Below, piece by piece: positions 5,842 through 8,087 of a stretch of 8,087 nucleotides of DNA; the first letter of the stretch is position 1, and the number at the start of each line of letters is the position of its first letter. A model generated the notes under the pieces. It was not told the origin of the DNA and made no database searches. It saw only the letters and a list, made by a program, of their open reading frames with translations. This DNA comes from JANNRA01 sp031401035 (GTDB taxonomy: Bacteria > Desulfobacterota > Binatia > HRBIN30 > CADEER01). The position numbers and the translations under genes were made by a program. The stretch covers positions 1 to 8,087 of the forward strand of contig JANNRA010000090.1 in NCBI GenBank assembly GCA_031401035.1, given 5' to 3'.

Positions 5842-6294
5842 ACGGCGCCTGGGGGAGTCTCGGTGCAGCACGTCCTCGTCGAGCACTACTACCGCGCGCC
5901 GATCGACCGCGTCTGGGCGCGCTACACCGATCACGTGTCGTGGACCGACTGGGCCGGCCTCGGCTCGGTGCGGCTGGCGAAGCAGGGCGTGCCGACGCCG
6001 AACGGGGTCGGCTGCGTGCGCGAGATCTCCAGCGCCGGGGTGAAGGTGTACGAAGAGGTGCTCGAGTTCGAGGCGCCGCATCGCATGACCTACCGGGTGG
6101 TGCGCGGCGGCCTGCCGATGGCCGATCATCTCGGCGAGGTGCAGTTCGAGGCGCGCGACGGCGGCACGCGCATCGTCTGGCGCTGCCAGTTTCGCTCGCG
6201 CCTCCCGGGCCTCGGCGGGCTGATGCGCCGCTTCATCTCCCGCCTCTTCCGCGGCGCGCTGCGCGGCCTGGAGCGCGACCTCGGGGGCGCATGA
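5833..6294 (+). CDS. SRPBCC-superfamily protein (polyketide cyclase/dehydrase-like)
   Basis: A protein of up to 153 residues with the START/Bet v 1-like helix-grip fold. The order of features fits: a first strand (H-V-L-V-E-H-Y-Y) into A-P-I-D-R-V-W (22-28), W37-x-x-W40, G-V-G-x-V-R-E (58-64), Y-E-E-V-L-E-F-E-A-P-H-R-M-T-Y, D-G-G-T-R-I-V-W-R (109-117), and a long Arg-rich C-terminal helix ending L-E-R-D-L. The family binds hydrophobic ligands in a central cavity; some members are cyclases, many have unknown roles. Two starts are possible: ATG 5833, or GTG 5863, which is preceded at good distance by GGGGGAG (5851-5857) and begins the protein closer to the first strand. I favour the GTG but give the longer form. 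Its stop overlaps the transporter start (ATGA). No substrate or catalytic residue can be assigned. Confidence 0.83.
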   Translation: MIGTAPGGVSVQHVLVEHYYRAPIDRVWARYTDHVSWTDWAGLGSVRLAKQGVPTPNGVGCVREISSAGVKVYEEVLEFEAPHRMTYRVVRGGLPMADHLGEVQFEARDGGTRIVWRCQFRSRLPGLGGLMRRFISRLFRGALRGLERDLGGA

Positions 6295-7925
6295 TCGGCG
6301 CCCTGCTCGGCCTGGTCGGTGGACTCGGCCTGCTGCTCTTCGGACTCAAGACCGTCTCCGAGGCGCTGCAGGTGCTCAGCGCCGAGCGCCTGCGCCGGCG
6401 CGTCGCCGCCGCCGGCGGCAGCCGCGGCGATCAGGTCGCCGCCGGCCTCATCACCAGCCTGCTGACGCAATCCTCGGCCGCGGCGGCGGTGATGATCGTC
6501 AGCTTCGTCAACGCCGGCCTGATGGGCCTGCCGACCGCCGTCGGCGTGCTGATCGGCGCCAACCTCGGCGCCGTCACCGCGGTCTGGCTGCTCGCCCTGC
6601 AACTCGGCCAGATCGGCGTCGGCCTGCTCGGCGTCGGCGCCATCGCCCACCTGCTGGCGCAACGCGAGCCGCTGCGCTTCGCCGGCGGGCTGACGATGGG
6701 CATCGGCATGCTCTTCGTCGGCGTGCGCTGGATGACGCAAGCGTGGCAGGTGCTCGGCCCCGACGCGCTGCCGGCCTGGCTACTGCACCCGCTCGCCGGC
6801 GCCAGCGGCGCCGTGTTGGCGGCGGTGCTGGCCGCTGCACTGGCGGCGGCGCTGCTGCAGTCGGCGACGGCGCTGCTCGGCGTCGCCATCGCGCTCGCCG
6901 CCGCCGGCCTGCTGCACCTCGACGGCGCCGCGGCGCTGGTCATCGGCGCCAACCTCGGCAGTTGCGTCACCGTCGCGCGCGCCGCCGGCCCGGCCGTCGC
7001 CGACGGCCGCCGCGCCGCGCTCAGCCACGTACTGCTCAACGGCGCCGCCGCCGTGCCGCTGCTGCTGGTCTTTCCGGCCTGGCTCGCCCTGCTGCGGCTG
7101 GCGCCGGGCGGCGGTAACGGCACGCTCGCGACGGCCCTGCACGTCGCCCTGGCGCACACGACGTTCAACCTGTTGCTCGCCGGCCTCGGGCTGCTGTTGG
7201 CCGCACCGCTGGTCGCCCTGGTCACGCGCGCCGTCGGACCCGCGGCGCGCGAGCGCGTCGGACTGCGCTACCTGCGTCAGAGCGTCGTCGAAGCGCCGGC
7301 GCTGGCGATCGAACAGTGCCGCCTCGAGGTGCTGAGTATGGCGGCGATCACCGCCGACGCGCTGCGTCTGACGCGCCAGCTCTTCGCCGACCTGCACACG
7401 CCGCAGAGCGAGTTGCGCCGCAGCATCCTCGACCACGAGAAGGCCACCGACGTCGCCCAGCACGAGCTGACGGTGTTTCTCTCGCGCGTCCTCACCGGTG
7501 CGCTGAGCGCCGCGCAGAGCGAGGAGTGCCGCGCCCTGGTGCGTGCCGCCGACGAGATCGAGAGCGTCGCCGACTACTGCGAGCGCCTGGCCAACTACCG
7601 CCGCCGCCTGGTGCGCGACGGCGTCGGCCTCGACGCCGGCTCGCTCGCCGACCTGCAGCAGTATCTCGACCGCACGCTGGCCTTCTTCGACGAGGTCGCC
7701 GACCGCATCCGCCGCCAGGAGACCGGCTGGCTCGAGGCCATCGTCAGCAAGGGGCAGTACCTGGCCGCCGACGCCAACGCCCTGCGCGACACCAACCTGC
7801 AGCGCCTCACCAGCCAGCGCCTGTCGCCCGCCGCCGGCATTTTCTTCAACGACATGCTGGTGGCCATGCGCCGCATCCGCAACCACACCATCAACCTGGC
7901 CGAGGCGTATCTGGGACGGAAGTGA
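6291..7925 (+). CDS. Na/Pi-cotransporter family protein with PhoU-like C-terminal domain
   Basis: A 544-residue inner-membrane protein. Residues 1 to about 310 are hydrophobic with two inverted-repeat Na/Pi-cotransporter units: repeat 1 carries L-T-Q60-S-S and G89-A-N-L-G, and repeat 2 carries L-L-Q190-S-A and G219-A-N-L-G. The QSS/QSA motifs line the substrate path in SLC34/NptA-type carriers, which move phosphate with sodium. Residues from about 330 to the end are hydrophilic and helical, with E/D- and R-rich segments typical of the PhoU-like domain fused to bacterial YjbB-type members, probably cytoplasmic and regulatory. Length agrees with that group (about 540-560). ATG 6291 overlaps the SRPBCC stop and starts directly with the first membrane helix; the in-frame open sequence back to 5940 is a shadow. 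Direction of transport (uptake or efflux, as proposed for E. coli YjbB) is not readable. A hairpin-repeat array begins eight bases after the stop. Confidence 0.92.
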   Translation: MIGALLGLVGGLGLLLFGLKTVSEALQVLSAERLRRRVAAAGGSRGDQVAAGLITSLLTQSSAAAAVMIVSFVNAGLMGLPTAVGVLIGANLGAVTAVWLLALQLGQIGVGLLGVGAIAHLLAQREPLRFAGGLTMGIGMLFVGVRWMTQAWQVLGPDALPAWLLHPLAGASGAVLAAVLAAALAAALLQSATALLGVAIALAAAGLLHLDGAAALVIGANLGSCVTVARAAGPAVADGRRAALSHVLLNGAAAVPLLLVFPAWLALLRLAPGGGNGTLATALHVALAHTTFNLLLAGLGLLLAAPLVALVTRAVGPAARERVGLRYLRQSVVEAPALAIEQCRLEVLSMAAITADALRLTRQLFADLHTPQSELRRSILDHEKATDVAQHELTVFLSRVLTGALSAAQSEECRALVRAADEIESVADYCERLANYRRRLVRDGVGLDAGSLADLQQYLDRTLAFFDEVADRIRRQETGWLEAIVSKGQYLAADANALRDTNLQRLTSQRLSPAAGIFFNDMLVAMRRIRNHTINLAEAYLGRK

Positions 7926-7932
7926 TGTGGAG

Positions 7933-8006
7933 TGCGGCGCGTCAGCGCCGCTCGCCTGCTGCGGCGCGTCAGCGCCGCTCGCCTGCTGCGGCGCGTCAGC
8001 GCCGCT
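7933..8006. repeat. Tandem 27-bp repeat, 2.7 copies, each with a 7-bp hairpin (REP-like)
   Basis: Two complete identical 27-bp units (7933-7959, 7960-7986) are followed by the first 20 bp of a third (7987-8006). Each unit contains the perfect stem GCGGCGC-GTCA-GCGCCGC (7934-7951, 7961-7978, 7988-8005), separated by the nine-base spacer TCGCCTGCT. The array starts seven bases after the transporter stop codon, where REP/PU-type elements typically lie. The identity of the units suggests recent duplication. Possible roles are transcript end-processing or mRNA stabilisation; it is non-coding. Confidence 0.85.
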
Positions 8007-8043
8007 GACGCGGCGCGCCGGACAGCGGCGCTGACGCGCCGCA
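7987..8043. repeat. 20-bp perfect inverted repeat formed by third and fourth copies of the unit
   Basis: Positions 8024-8043 are the exact reverse complement of 7987-8006, with a 17-bp centre that itself contains the palindrome CGGCGCGCCG (8011-8020). The fourth copy therefore lies in the opposite orientation and has loop TGAC instead of GTCA (8025-8042). The right flank 8044-8049 also mirrors the left flank of the first unit, with one mismatch. Transcribed, this could form one very stable 20-pair hairpin that may end or protect the transporter mRNA. Head-to-head pairing is the usual arrangement of REP elements mobilised by a RAYT transposase, none of which is in the window. Confidence 0.8.
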
Positions 8044-8087
8044 CTGCACACGGGCGTGGACTGGGCTTGCCTTGTGCGTGCGGCGCG

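Noticed and set aside
7933..8006. A CRISPR array, given 27-bp periodicity
   Set aside because: The 9-bp spacers are identical to each other and far too short, and no cas gene is present; this is a tandem hairpin repeat.
6780..8051. A 423-codon leftward open frame opposite the transporter, containing nine-residue protein repeats
   Set aside because: It is antisense to a clear membrane transporter and its repeats simply translate the 27-bp DNA repeat; long antisense frames are expected at this GC content.

Overview
The window is a very GC-rich stretch of bacterial chromosome, about 70% G+C by eye. It is densely packed with bacterial-style genes: coding frames end almost every codon in G or C, two gene pairs overlap by ATGA, and there are no introns. 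I see no rRNA, tRNA, CRISPR array, transposase, integrase or phage gene. The lineage cannot be fixed from the sequence. High GC, a deazaflavin (F420)-type nitroreductase-family protein, a Sec-type signal peptide and a Na/Pi-cotransporter would suit an uncultured soil or sediment bacterium of the Binatota/Desulfobacterota or Acidobacteria kind, but that is a guess.

Layout. (1) 87-1274 (+): a cytoplasmic serine hydrolase of the class-C beta-lactamase/family VIII esterase fold. (2) 1322-1813 (-): a SpoU/TrmH-family RNA 2'-O-methyltransferase, convergent with gene 1. Just upstream, four bases from its start, is a 55-codon open frame (1818-1985, -) with strongly coding-like third positions that I do not recognise. 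(3) 1986-2162: a non-coding divergent region. (4) 2163-5718 (+): four genes in tight series: a DUF385/Ddn-type protein, a TauD/TfdA-type Fe(II)/2-oxoglutarate dioxygenase, a secreted serine hydrolase of the beta-lactamase/6-aminohexanoate-dimer-hydrolase fold that overlaps the dioxygenase by ATGA, and, after a 45-bp gap holding a perfect hairpin, a class I methyltransferase with an NPPF motif. (5) 5719-5832: a 114-bp intergenic stretch with two inverted repeats and a consensus TTGACA. (6) 5833-7925 (+): an SRPBCC-fold protein overlapping by ATGA a Na/Pi-cotransporter-family membrane protein with a PhoU-like tail. (7) 7926-8087: a REP-like array of GC-rich hairpins directly after the transporter stop, probably continuing beyond the window.

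How the genes might work together. The 2163-4734 trio pairs two redox enzyme families with an exported hydrolase, which would fit breakdown or modification of a small organic molecule, but no substrate can be named. The SRPBCC-transporter pair is probably one transcript; the transporter should move phosphate with sodium, and the SRPBCC partner is of unknown function. Most genes are ordinary family members. The points most worth a second look are the hairpin-repeat array at the right end, the unannotated small frame in front of the RNA methyltransferase, and the palindrome abutting a -35-like box before the SRPBCC gene.
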